From NCBI GenBank assembly GCA_021532125.1, contig JADYUX010000004.1, positions 112,554 through 176,553 of the forward strand: DNA of 64,000 bases, given 5' to 3'. This document shows positions 55,532-63,949 of the stretch, piece by piece. The notes below the pieces were generated by a model. That model saw only the letters and a program-made list of their open reading frames with translations. It did no database searches and was not told the DNA's origin. The translations under genes were made by a program, and so were the position numbers. Origin of the DNA: Arcanobacterium haemolyticum. GTDB lineage: Bacteria > Actinomycetota > Actinomycetes > Actinomycetales > Actinomycetaceae. Every line of letters begins with the position of its first letter. Position 1 is the stretch's first letter.

Positions 55532-56659
55532 TCATGAACGCACACGCCCCGAACGAAGTTTTGTCCGAAGCAGCACGAAGAATGTCGGACCACCAACAAG
55601 TGCCGTAAAAATTCCAATGGGAAGATCCGCAAACGGGATGAGATTGCGCGCCGTCAGATCCGAAAGCGTAATAAGCAATGCGCCTCCGAGCGCCGAAGCC
55701 GGAATCAGAAAACGGTTGAGCGGCCCGATGGCTAGGCGCAGGACATGCGGCACGATAAGCCCGACAAATGCGATGACCCCCGCATACGCAACCGCCGCTG
55801 ACGTCAGGAGAGCACACAGCACAATGGCACTCACTCGCAGAGCGTGGACATTGACACCCACGTGCCCCGCAGCTCGCTCCCCCAGGGCGAGGGTATCCAG
55901 ATTCTTTGCGATAAGGACGGCCCATACAAGACCAACGACGACGACAACACCAACCGTCCCCACCTGCGTCCACGACGCCGCGTTGAGCGAACCCATTTGC
56001 CAAAACACAATCTGGTCCCGAGCCGTCGTCGGCGCCACATACGTCGCCATCGACGTCACCGCCGTACACACAGCAGCAACGGCAATTCCTGTGAGTACGA
56101 GCGTGAGCACTTCCGCTTTCCCACCCGAGCGGGAGAGCACATACACGAGGGCAACCGCTATCAGCCCCGAAACAAACGCCGCCACCGGCACAGAAAATCC
56201 ACCCAACGCCGCAGGAGCCATCACCATCGCTAGCGACGCCCCTACCGAAGCGCCCGCCGAAACTCCGACGATGCCCGGTTCGGCCAAAGGGTTAGAAAAG
56301 ACCGACTGCATCACCGTGCCAGCTACCGCGAGCGCTGCTCCCACAAAAATGCCGAGAACAATCCTCGGAAAACGAATGGACCAGAGGGTAGAAACCGCAA
56401 CGGGATCAGCGGGCCCCTCGCCGAGGCTAACTTTCGATCCGATCGCACGTAACACGTCAAGAACGCCGATGTGGTACTGGCCAATTGCGGCGGACAGCAC
56501 AACTGACGCAAGAAGCACAACGATGAGACCCGAAAAGACTATGGCTCGCCGGCTTCGTCGTCGTTCAATCCCCGACGACGAATGAGGTTCACGCTTCGCG
56601 GGCCGGCGCACCGGCGCCCCGCTTCCCGAGCCCGGCACGTGCTCTACGTGCGCACTCAC
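55532..56659 (-). CDS. hmuU: haem/iron ABC transporter permease (FecCD family)
   Basis: 375 residues from GTG 56659, overlapping the hmuT stop (GTGA). About ten helices; family blocks IRFPRIVLGIFVGAALAVAG, NPLAEPGIVGVSAGASVGAS, GVIAFVGLIVPHVLRLAIGP and DLTARNLIPFADLPIGIFTA (with the conserved P-x-G-x-x-T/F ending LVGGPTFFVLL). The first ~35 residues are charged and cytoplasmic. Confidence 0.9.
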   Translation of the reverse strand: MSAHVEHVPGSGSGAPVRRPAKREPHSSSGIERRRSRRAIVFSGLIVVLLASVVLSAAIGQYHIGVLDVLRAIGSKVSLGEGPADPVAVSTLWSIRFPRIVLGIFVGAALAVAGTVMQSVFSNPLAEPGIVGVSAGASVGASLAMVMAPAALGGFSVPVAAFVSGLIAVALVYVLSRSGGKAEVLTLVLTGIAVAAVCTAVTSMATYVAPTTARDQIVFWQMGSLNAASWTQVGTVGVVVVVGLVWAVLIAKNLDTLALGERAAGHVGVNVHALRVSAIVLCALLTSAAVAYAGVIAFVGLIVPHVLRLAIGPLNRFLIPASALGGALLITLSDLTARNLIPFADLPIGIFTALVGGPTFFVLLRTKLRSGRVRS

Positions 56660-57738
56660 TCGTTGCCCTCGACCCCATAGAGAGCCCGGGCAACCGCGAG
56701 GAGCACCTCGCCTGTCTGCGGACCAAATGACAGCGAGATGCCGTCGGGAATCGCGACGACTCGCTGAGTCTGGCCGGCCCGAGTTTGCGCAACGCCTGGA
56801 CGAGCCACAAGTCCTTCGATCCCACCCGTTGATTCAAGACCGTCTGTCATCACGAAAATAACCTCGGGATTGAGTGCGACGAGGGATTCTGCATTTGCTG
56901 GTGAGGTGGATGTAATGCCGTTGGCGGCAGCAACATCGCGCCCGCCAAGCGCAGTGATAAGAGCATCAGCCCCCTCATCCTGGCCAAGAATAAAGAACAC
57001 TCCCGCCGTGCCGCGCACGTAAAGGAAAGCAATGTCGAGGGGAGTTGCCGGAGCCCATTGGGCAATCTTGTCGCGCGCCTCAGCAATTTCCTTATCCACA
57101 CGCTCTGCAAGGGCTTGGCCAGCCTCGGGAACACCAAGAGCACCGGCAACGGAATTGATGAGCTGTGGTGTGGAATCTATCGTTCGTTCGGGATTGACGA
57201 GGACAACTGGTATACCTGCGGCACGAAGTTGGTCAAGCGCTTCGCGCGGGCCGACGGAACGGTCCGCAATAATCAAGGTGGGTGCCAGGGAGAGGATCGC
57301 CTCGGTATTGAGAGAATGGCCGTTTTCCGTCACTACTGGAAGGCTCGCGAGCTGCTTCTCTGTCGAGGAGACCGTACGGCCAACGAGCTGGGCGCCAAAT
57401 CCCAACGCGACAACCGTGCGTGAGAGGCTCCCCGAGATATCAAGCGCGAGAATACGAGACGTGTCGGTGACTGTCACCGAGTTACCTTCATTATCCGTCA
57501 CGCTTGCCGGAAGATTCTGAGCGTAGTCGCCTTCAATTACCTGGGGATCACCGATATCCGCCACTGTTGACAATCCGGTGAGAGAGTGAGGATCGGGAAG
57601 ATTCGTTGTTGTGGGTTTCTCACCTTGCGACGTCGATGCCGACACCGGCGCACTCGCTTCCTGCGTTGTTGACTGCCCACCGCAGCCCGCCAACAGCAAG
57701 GAAATCCCAATAACTACACCGAAAATTCGCCGTTTCAT
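56656..57738 (-). CDS. hmuT: haem/iron ABC substrate-binding lipoprotein
   Basis: 360 residues from ATG 57738 with signal peptide and lipobox LLLAGC (C19 region). The cluster A-1/periplasmic fold is seen in ILALDISGSLSRTVVALGFG, VGRTVSSTEKQLASLPVV, LSLAPTLIIADRSVGP and VFFILGQDEGADALITAL. Residues ~20-90 before the core form a Ser/Thr-rich linker. Coupled to hmuU. A hairpin sits 20-52 bases upstream of the start. Confidence 0.87.
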   Translation of the reverse strand: MKRRIFGVVIGISLLLAGCGGQSTTQEASAPVSASTSQGEKPTTTNLPDPHSLTGLSTVADIGDPQVIEGDYAQNLPASVTDNEGNSVTVTDTSRILALDISGSLSRTVVALGFGAQLVGRTVSSTEKQLASLPVVTENGHSLNTEAILSLAPTLIIADRSVGPREALDQLRAAGIPVVLVNPERTIDSTPQLINSVAGALGVPEAGQALAERVDKEIAEARDKIAQWAPATPLDIAFLYVRGTAGVFFILGQDEGADALITALGGRDVAAANGITSTSPANAESLVALNPEVIFVMTDGLESTGGIEGLVARPGVAQTRAGQTQRVVAIPDGISLSFGPQTGEVLLAVARALYGVEGNE

Positions 57739-57757
57739 TACTCTCTCATCTTCCATA

Positions 57758-57790
57758 GATGGTGGGGTGGACAGCGCCCACCCCACCATC
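57758..57790 (-). promoter_or_regulatory. hairpin in hmuT leader
   Basis: GATGGTGGGGTGG (57758-57770) pairs perfectly with CCACCCCACCATC (57778-57790), loop 7; no T-tract follows. The ATG of hmuT begins 20 bases later. May act as partial terminator or mRNA end-protector between htaA and hmuTUV. Confidence 0.6.
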
Positions 57791-57838
57791 AGCATGGGAA
57801 TCTAGCTCTGACTGGCGAGCAGATCGCCCTTTTCCTAT

Positions 57839-57874
57839 CGAAGCACGCGTGTGTCAGCTCCAGTCAGTGCTTCG
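57839..57874 (-). terminator. second hairpin just after htaA
   Basis: CGAAGCAC (57839-57846) pairs with GTGCTTCG (57867-57874), loop 20; begins 13 bases after the htaA stop. No T-tract, so a weak terminator or stabiliser. Confidence 0.4.
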
Positions 57875-57887
57875 ATTACTTCATCGG

Positions 57888-60476
57888 TCAGGAAACCCGG
57901 CGACGAGCAAGCACGCCTGCCCCGCCAAGAGCGAGGAGTGCAAGCGCCGCGAGCGCGAGGTTCGCCGATTCGCTTCCTGTGTATGCCAGCTTCCCAAAAG
58001 CGTCGTAGACCTTGAGTTCGCCAGTAACGGGATCACATTCGCTATTGACGACGAGCGACGCGCGCCCGGAGAGGTTATCGAGCGATTCGCCGGCCGAGTA
58101 GAACCCTGCGAATGCCTGTGCCCCTGCGGGAGTGAGTGTCACTGAGGAGGTTGAGAAATTCAGCGTTCCCGCAGATGCAGACAACGACGAGAAGGATACC
58201 GTTGCGAAATTGACGCGACCATAGTTCGTCTTTGCCCCGTTCATATCGGAACTCGATACCGTTGCGTAAAGGCTCCCGGATTTGCCGTTGATGACAAGTG
58301 CTGGGTTAGCGATCGTCAGGTCAAGCTTGCCGTCGTGGCCGGTGAAGTGAACTGATCCGGAGTAGTACACAGTTCCAGACTTCGAAGCCGTGTTGAACAG
58401 GCCACCCGAAGCGCTGAACGTGAAGGCGCCGTTGTTCCACGATGCACCTGCAAGCTCCCAGTCACCGTTCGCAATGGACGAGCGGATGTAGGTAGTAAAC
58501 GACTGCTTGATACCCCAGGAGAGCGAACCGGAGGTCACGCGCATCTGGTTTTCGTCGACCTTGCACTCCTTGACCGGAGCCGCAGGAGTATCGGCTGCCG
58601 GAGCCGCGGCCTCGTTTGGAGCAGCCGGCGTTGTGTCAGGGGTGTTTGGATCCGCTGGCGTTTGGGGATCCGTCGGCGTTTCAGGGGTTGCCGGCTTCTC
58701 AACCGGGAGCGCCGAGAATTCTGCCGTCACAGGGGCAAGCTCGTCGCCTGCCTTGTAGAAGCCGGCGAATGCGGCCTCGGCATCGCCGTTGAACGTCACA
58801 GTTTGTGCAGTCAATGTAACAACGTTGTCCTTCACGCTGAACGCAGCGTCATGAAGGGTTGCAACCGTGACTTCGCCATAATCGACAACCTCACCGCTCG
58901 AAAGCGACTTGCTAGCAACCGTCGCCTTGAGAACCCACGTCTCCGAAGCGACTGCGCGGTTCATCGGATCAGCAGGAATCTTCTCGATCACAGGATTCGA
59001 AACTGTGAGATCGAGAGCTCCACTGTGCCCCACGAAGTGGGCGCCACCGAGGAAGGAAACCTTCGTGAAGTCCTGAGTTAAGTCCTGACCGGGAGCGAGA
59101 GCGAATGCAAACGTCCTCGTCGCCGAATCAAAGCTTGCCGGAGCGATCGGCTCGGCAACGCCCTGGGCAATCGGGCCAAGAATGTAGTTGACGAAGCTCG
59201 TCTTCACTCCCCACACGAGGCTGTTCGTAGCCTCAACTGGTTCAGGTGCGGCAGGCGTTTCCGGTTCTGTTGGTGTCTGTGGCGAAGATAGCGAGACTAC
59301 AGCAGTCGGGGCCGATAGTTCGTCGCCAACGTTGTAGCCCGGACGTGCGCGCCCACCGAAGAACTGGAATGCACCATCAGCGATCAGGGCCTTCTCAACC
59401 GAGATGGTCGCGAGGCCGTCGGCTTCAGCAATCGACACACCCTCAAGAGTTGCGAAGGTGACTTCTTGTCCGTTTGCTGTGGCAGTCAGCACCCACTGAC
59501 CCTCTGCGTTCTTCTGAATGACGGGCTTTGAGAGCGTGAGGTCGAGCATGCCGCCATGTGCACTGAGGTGCGCGGCGCCATCGAAGGCGATCCTCGTCGA
59601 GTTAGCAGTAATATCCTGGCCTTCCGTCACAGGGAAGGTGAAAAGCTTCGTCGCCACATCGAACGAGGCACCGTCAAGCCCCTCAACTGTGCCAGCTCCG
59701 GCAACGTAATCGACAAAGCGCTTAAAGATTCCCCATGTCAGTGCGTTTGACGCAGGTGCAGGAGTGCTCGGGTTTTCCGGCTCGGTTGGGGTTGTCGGCT
59801 CAGTCGACGGCTGGGTTGACGGCGCCTCGGAAGGCTCCTGTGACGGCTCGGCCGACGGTTCCGGCGCAGGCGTCTCCGTCTTCGTCGTAAATGCGATTGT
59901 CAGGTTGTCGAGAGCTGTGCCTTCTTTGTAGAAGCCTGCAAACGCTTCGGCACCTTGAGCCGTCAGCGCGACTGAGGATGTATCGAGCGAGTAGTTGTTA
60001 CCGCTGATCTTCGGCTGGTTGAACGTGACCTTAGCGAAATCGATGGTCCCATAGTTCTTCGCCTCGGTGCCACCCATCGGCCTACTCGACACGTCAGCCT
60101 TGAGGGTGCGCTCTACGCCTTTGCCAGAGATAGTTGGGTTCGAGATCGTGACATCGAGCATCCCCCCGTGGGCAAGGAAATGAACGCCACCGGTGAACTT
60201 CGTCGTTTCACCACGCGACTGCCCAGAAACCACCGGGAAGGCGTACAGCCCAGATTCCGTGGTCGAGGCGCCATCAATTGTCTGAATTGTGCCGCCAGCG
60301 TTTGTCAGGTAGGAGCGGAAGCTCTCCTTCACGCCCCAGGTCATCGCACCAGTGTCGATGGTTGTGGTGGGAGCAGCCTCAGCAGCGGTGGCTACACTTG
60401 CCACACTCACTCCGCCGAGGATGAGCGAAAAGGCTGCGACACCAGCGACGAGCCTTTCCTTCAATCTTGACGACAT
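57888..60476 (-). CDS. htaA: surface haem-binding protein with four HtaA domains and LAxTG anchor
   Basis: 862 residues: signal peptide 1-~35; HtaA domains near 45-200, 246-398, 420-592, 652-815, each opening with a W-G motif (MTWGVKESF, LTWGIFKRF, LVWGVKTSF, LSWGIKQSF). The tyrosine that ligates haem in Corynebacterium HtaA is present in all four (Y56, Y257, Y431, Y663), as are histidines (H99/H103, H303/H307, H480/H484, H710/H714). Linkers are Pro/Thr/Glu-rich. C-terminus: LAYTG at 830, hydrophobic helix, RRR: a sorting signal of the LAxTG type recognised by class E sortases. Catches haem at the wall for HmuTUV. Preceded by an iron box. Confidence 0.9.
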   Translation of the reverse strand: MSSRLKERLVAGVAAFSLILGGVSVASVATAAEAAPTTTIDTGAMTWGVKESFRSYLTNAGGTIQTIDGASTTESGLYAFPVVSGQSRGETTKFTGGVHFLAHGGMLDVTISNPTISGKGVERTLKADVSSRPMGGTEAKNYGTIDFAKVTFNQPKISGNNYSLDTSSVALTAQGAEAFAGFYKEGTALDNLTIAFTTKTETPAPEPSAEPSQEPSEAPSTQPSTEPTTPTEPENPSTPAPASNALTWGIFKRFVDYVAGAGTVEGLDGASFDVATKLFTFPVTEGQDITANSTRIAFDGAAHLSAHGGMLDLTLSKPVIQKNAEGQWVLTATANGQEVTFATLEGVSIAEADGLATISVEKALIADGAFQFFGGRARPGYNVGDELSAPTAVVSLSSPQTPTEPETPAAPEPVEATNSLVWGVKTSFVNYILGPIAQGVAEPIAPASFDSATRTFAFALAPGQDLTQDFTKVSFLGGAHFVGHSGALDLTVSNPVIEKIPADPMNRAVASETWVLKATVASKSLSSGEVVDYGEVTVATLHDAAFSVKDNVVTLTAQTVTFNGDAEAAFAGFYKAGDELAPVTAEFSALPVEKPATPETPTDPQTPADPNTPDTTPAAPNEAAAPAADTPAAPVKECKVDENQMRVTSGSLSWGIKQSFTTYIRSSIANGDWELAGASWNNGAFTFSASGGLFNTASKSGTVYYSGSVHFTGHDGKLDLTIANPALVINGKSGSLYATVSSSDMNGAKTNYGRVNFATVSFSSLSASAGTLNFSTSSVTLTPAGAQAFAGFYSAGESLDNLSGRASLVVNSECDPVTGELKVYDAFGKLAYTGSESANLALAALALLALGGAGVLARRRVS

Positions 60477-60606
60477 GTTATTCCCTTCTCATGGTAATGT
60501 GGCTGTACGTTAGCCCGGAACTGCGCAACTTCTAGGCTAGTCTGCTCGGCGGACTTTTGGCGACACCCACAGATCCGACACGCCAGGAAAAGGCTCAAAT
60601 CCCCGA

Positions 60607-60625
60607 TTAGGATAGCATTACCTAA
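60607..60625. promoter_or_regulatory. DtxR/IdeR-like iron box upstream of htaA
   Basis: TTAGGATAGCATTACCTAA matches 16 of 19 positions of the box TTAGGTTAGCCTAACCTAA, with both arms intact. It lies 131-149 bases before the htaA ATG; a long leader or a second promoter nearer the gene is implied. Confidence 0.75.
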
Positions 60626-60767
60626 CCACTCGCGTTAAGGCATTTCGCTCCATTTTCAGTACGGATACCGAGTCCTTGAAGAAGCCCTTTTCCTTCAATC
60701 CGCAGCATCTCGCCGGAAATTCGCAACACGAGCCTTGCGTGAAACGCTCAATCTGGACACATTCCAA

Positions 60768-60773
60768 TAAAGT
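60768..60773 (+). promoter_or_regulatory. -10-like hexamer of furA-like gene
   Basis: TAAAGT ends 7 bases before GTG 60781; supports a leaderless start there and excludes longer frames. Confidence 0.4.
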
Positions 60774-60780
60774 TCGTACT

Positions 60781-61218
60781 GTGGATAGCGTGGAGAAGAC
60801 AGATTTTCGGACGGCACTCCGTGAGGCACACCTACGCGTCACGTCTCCACGCCTAGCCACCATGAATGCGCTCCTAGCACACCCTCACTCGGATGCGGAC
60901 GCCCTCGTCGCCCATGTACGCGCCGAATTAGGAACCGTCTCACGCCAGGCTATCTACGACGTTCTCAAGGCTCTTACCGACGCAGGCATCGCCCGTCGCG
61001 TCCTCACGGACGGACACGGATCACGCTACGAACTCGATCCTCACGACAACCATCATCACCTCGTCTGCACTGCTTGCGGGCGAGTTGAGGATATTCCGTG
61101 CGCCACCGGGAATGCGCCGTGCATACACCCTCCACTTTCATTGGGAGTGAAGGTCCACATCGCGGAAGTCGTTTACCGGGGGCTATGTTCCCACTGCGTC
61201 ACCCAAGCTGAACACTGA
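60781..61218 (+). CDS. Fur-family regulator, FurA type
   Basis: 145 residues from GTG 60781; the frame opens at 60676 but upstream residues do not fit Fur. Winged helix ~20-85 (RVTSPRLATMNALLAHP, SRQAIYDVLKALTDAGIARR), then DNHHHLVCTACGRVEDIPCA and GLCSHC form the structural zinc site; the block CATGNAPC is typical of mycobacterial/streptomycete FurA (peroxide- and iron-sensing, usually next to katG). No catalase gene follows here: a YdcZ-type gene does. Confidence 0.82.
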   Translation: MDSVEKTDFRTALREAHLRVTSPRLATMNALLAHPHSDADALVAHVRAELGTVSRQAIYDVLKALTDAGIARRVLTDGHGSRYELDPHDNHHHLVCTACGRVEDIPCATGNAPCIHPPLSLGVKVHIAEVVYRGLCSHCVTQAEH

Positions 61219-61301
61219 CGCCACAGTTCACTATTCTCCAGTCCGCGATGTCGCAACGTAAACTATGACAGGTTCGACGATCACGGAACGACGAGGTAGG
61301 C

Positions 61302-62294
61302 ATGGCTGAGAACGACACCGCCGGGCACAATTCGCACGAGCGTCGGCATTATGTCGCAGCTTTTGCCGTCGCCGCATTGTCGGGTTTGCTCATTGCAATC
61401 CAGGGCGTCTTTAATGGAGGCTTGTCCTCCTCCGGCGCCGGCCCTGTACTTGCCGGCTGGGTTTCGTACGTCGGCACGCTTCTTGCAGTTGTCGTCGTCC
61501 TTGCCATCCAACGGCACCTTGGAGCAACCTTTCATCTCCTACGCACCCAGAGCGCCTGGTGGTGGTACGCGGTCGGCCTCGGTGGTATCCCCATCGTTAT
61601 TACGATGTCGTGGGGCATTCCCATTGTTGGTGTCGCCGTGTCGTCTGTCTGTTCTGTTGCTGGTCAGACGGTCATGAGCCTCATTCTCGATTCCTTCGGA
61701 GTCGGGCTACCCCACCGGATCAAACTTTCTGCGCGCCGCATCCTCGCTGCGCTCGTTGCCCTGGCTGGCCTCGCGCTCGCTGTTGGTTCCGGCATCGGCG
61801 ATATTCGTATCGGTCTTCTCGTCGCTGTTGGGCTCCTTATTTTCGCATCGGGCGCCACCATCATCGTCCAGAGCGCTGGCAATGGCGAAGTGACTGCTCG
61901 AACCGGCAATCCCTTGACCGCAACTCTGACTAGTGTCCTGGGCGGCACTACCGTCATCTCTGTCATCTTGCTCGTCGTTTGGCTCACGGGTCATGTCAAT
62001 TTCGCTGCTTTGCCTGGCATCAATGCGTGGTGGGCATATGCAGGCGGCCCCTTGGGAGCAGGAGTCACGTTTTGCGCCGCATGGTCTGTGCGCCGCCTCG
62101 GTACCTTTAGCCTCACTCTCGCGGTTGTTGCTGGCCAGATGGTCACGTCGATGCTTCTCGATCTTCTCGTCGGTAATGGCGTTGGCCTCCAGACAGCCAT
62201 GTCTGTCGCTGTCATGATCGTCGCCACAATGCTCGTCGCCCAACCGGATGAGGATGAAGCCTCAGAGGAGTCTCTCGATCACGCAAAAGACTAG
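61302..62294 (+). CDS. DMT-superfamily membrane protein, YdcZ (DUF606) type
   Basis: 330 residues with about ten helices in two repeats: 1 at ~17-145 (FAVAALSGLLIAIQGVFNGG, WVSYVGTLLAVVVVLAIQ, GQTVMSLILDSFG), 2 at ~160-310 (VGLLIFASGATIIVQSAGNG, GQMVTSMLLDLLVGNG). The repeated G-Q-T/M-V-x-S-x-L-L-D is the hallmark of YdcZ. Substrate unknown. GAGG lies 5 bases before ATG. Acidic C-terminal tail. Confidence 0.83.
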   Translation: MAENDTAGHNSHERRHYVAAFAVAALSGLLIAIQGVFNGGLSSSGAGPVLAGWVSYVGTLLAVVVVLAIQRHLGATFHLLRTQSAWWWYAVGLGGIPIVITMSWGIPIVGVAVSSVCSVAGQTVMSLILDSFGVGLPHRIKLSARRILAALVALAGLALAVGSGIGDIRIGLLVAVGLLIFASGATIIVQSAGNGEVTARTGNPLTATLTSVLGGTTVISVILLVVWLTGHVNFAALPGINAWWAYAGGPLGAGVTFCAAWSVRRLGTFSLTLAVVAGQMVTSMLLDLLVGNGVGLQTAMSVAVMIVATMLVAQPDEDEASEESLDHAKD

Positions 62295-62436
62295 AGTTCG
62301 CGGCGGACTCAATGCACACTGAGGGCGCCCACCGCATACGCCGACAGCTATCAGTTCCGCAGGTTTCCCACGGATGCTCCTAGAATGTGTCGTAGACGTC
62401 GCGTCTTGACGTCAGTACGACGACGAAGGGATGTAC

Positions 62437-63645
62437 GTGAGTTCACCTTACGTATTTGTAACGCAGATCCATTCCGACGAATTTGACGCTTTCGTCACGA
62501 AGCGGCCTGAGTGCAACCTTTTGCAGTCGTCATCATGGGCAAAGGTCAAAGAGTCGTGGGATTCCGTTCTGACCGGGGTTCGAGACGAGCGCGGCGAGCT
62601 TGTTGCAGCCGGTCTTGTGCTTATCCGACCGCTCTCGCTCGGTTACACGATGTGGTACCTGCCGCACGGACCAATTCTTGATTACTCCCGGGCAGACGTG
62701 TTGAGTTTCTACCTTACGAAGCTCGCCTCTTACGCGCGCACGACGAGGTGCGTTTTTATCAAGGTCGATCCTCCGGTCGCGCTTGAGGCTGCTCCATTAG
62801 AAGCAATCTCCGGCGCACGCGATCCTCATGCCCTCGGCGTGCTCGATCAGTTCACTGACGCAGGGTATCGTCATCTCGGATTCACTGCTCACATGCACGA
62901 TACGCTACAACCTCGGTTTACGACCGCTACGTTGCGTCCTCAGGGCGACTTGCTCGGCACACTACCTAAACGGACTCGTCGTTTCGTCAAGGATGCCAAG
63001 AACCGCTATGTCGATGTCGTTCGCGTTGGCCATGATCGACTTGACGACTTCATGGCTGTCATTAGTGAGACTGAGGGCGCCAAGGGTATTCGATTGCGCA
63101 ACCGCAGCTACTATGAGCGACTACTTGATGTCTATGGCGATAACGCGATGCTTTATATGGCCTATATCGATGTCGCTGGTGCACTCGAGAAGTATCATCA
63201 ACGTATTGCCGACGCTGAGGGCTCACTTGCGTCTCTTGCCGCGAATGCCACGCAGAAGCGACGCGAATACACCCAGCAGATTGAGAGCCACCGCAAGCAG
63301 ATTGAGGCCCTCGCGCAGTATTCGGGCCGCACTACAGCCCTCCCTTTGGCGGGCTGTATCGGCGTCCTTTATGGCACCGGGTTCGAGATGCTTTATGCCG
63401 GTATGAGCCGGGCATTTCCGAAGATCACCGCGCAGGATCTTGTCTACGTCGAGATGATGAATGCGGCGTTTGATGCCGGGGCCACGTATTGTTCGATGGG
63501 CGGCGTGGCGAATACGCTTGACGATGGACTTATGAAATTCAAGGCTCACTTCAACCCCCTCGTCATTGAGAAACTCGGCGAGTTCGATTACCCAGTGAGA
63601 CCGGTACTGTACCGCGCTGTGAAGTTTATGCTTGATCGACGTTAA
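62437..63645 (+). CDS. FemAB-family peptidoglycan-bridge aminoacyltransferase
   Basis: Adds amino acids from aminoacyl-tRNA to the lipid II stem to build interpeptide bridges. 402 residues from GTG 62437, with GAAGGG 6 bases upstream (ATG 62431 has no spacing). Two GNAT-like halves: ~1-155 (LLQSSSWAKVKESWDSVL, GYTMWYLPHGPILDY) and ~160-402 (TLPKRTRRFVKDAKNRYVDV, ETEGAKGIRLRNRSYYERL, AGATYCSMGGVANTLDDGLM, FKAHFNP). A helical coiled coil at ~250-300 (YHQRIADAEGSLASL, QIESHRKQIEALAQ) is typical of FemA/B. Amino acid and position not predictable. Confidence 0.87.
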   Translation: MSSPYVFVTQIHSDEFDAFVTKRPECNLLQSSSWAKVKESWDSVLTGVRDERGELVAAGLVLIRPLSLGYTMWYLPHGPILDYSRADVLSFYLTKLASYARTTRCVFIKVDPPVALEAAPLEAISGARDPHALGVLDQFTDAGYRHLGFTAHMHDTLQPRFTTATLRPQGDLLGTLPKRTRRFVKDAKNRYVDVVRVGHDRLDDFMAVISETEGAKGIRLRNRSYYERLLDVYGDNAMLYMAYIDVAGALEKYHQRIADAEGSLASLAANATQKRREYTQQIESHRKQIEALAQYSGRTTALPLAGCIGVLYGTGFEMLYAGMSRAFPKITAQDLVYVEMMNAAFDAGATYCSMGGVANTLDDGLMKFKAHFNPLVIEKLGEFDYPVRPVLYRAVKFMLDRR

Positions 63646-63776
63646 TCTTGACCAGCCTCACTATTACCGACACATTGGTATGCCGTGTCTGCCGGGGTGG
63701 CTGGTGGCCCGCACGTTGTGGGTAGGCCTCACGTTGTTGGCGGGTGGTATGCCCCGTGTTGTTGGTAGGGCGTCTG

Positions 63777-63793
63777 TTGTGTGTTGGTGGGTG
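63777..63793. repeat. 17-base direct repeat, copy 1
   Basis: TTGTGTGTTGGTGGGTG; identical copy at 63873-63889, 96 bases apart. Confidence 0.75.
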
Positions 63794-63872
63794 CTGTAGT
63801 GTGCGGCGATGATGTGGGCTGGTGGGTTGAGGTGTTGTGGGGTTGGGTGCACTAGTTTGGCCGCTAAGGGCT

Positions 63873-63889
63873 TTGTGTGTTGGTGGGTG
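63873..63889. repeat. 17-base direct repeat, copy 2
   Basis: TTGTGTGTTGGTGGGTG; identical to 63777-63793. Confidence 0.75.
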
Positions 63890-63925
63890 TGGTGGTGGTT
63901 ACAGGTATGAAAAATGGAGGGACGG

Positions 63926-63949
63926 ATGCCGGTGGTATCTCGTCGTTGA
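63926..63949 (+). CDS. possible short leader peptide near right edge
   Basis: GGAGGG (63916-63921) precedes ATG by 4 bases; the frame reads M-P-V-V-S-R-R then TGA. Seven residues only. A longer frame from ATG 63907 (M-K-N-G-G-T-D..) stays open to the window end and would start a partial gene instead. Either could belong to a downstream gene outside the window. Confidence 0.3.
   Translation: MPVVSRR

Larger units (their letters stand above)
60477..60780. other. divergent htaA/furA-like intergenic region
   Basis: 304 bases. Contains the DtxR-like box 60607-60625 and the furA-like -10 (TAAAGT, 60768-60773). GC falls in the middle. No gene was seen; frames here are short and lack ribosome sites. 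Confidence 0.5.

Noticed and set aside
55161..56585. 474-residue plus-strand frame antisense to hmuV/hmuU
   Set aside because: Thr/Ala/Arg-rich shadow spanning two certain minus-strand genes.
57739..57887. DtxR box upstream of hmuT
   Set aside because: No stretch in this gap resembles the consensus; control is presumed to come from the box before htaA.
63664..63852. 62-residue His/Thr/Pro-rich minus-strand frame
   Set aside because: Composition simply reflects the G/T-biased tract; no ribosome site.
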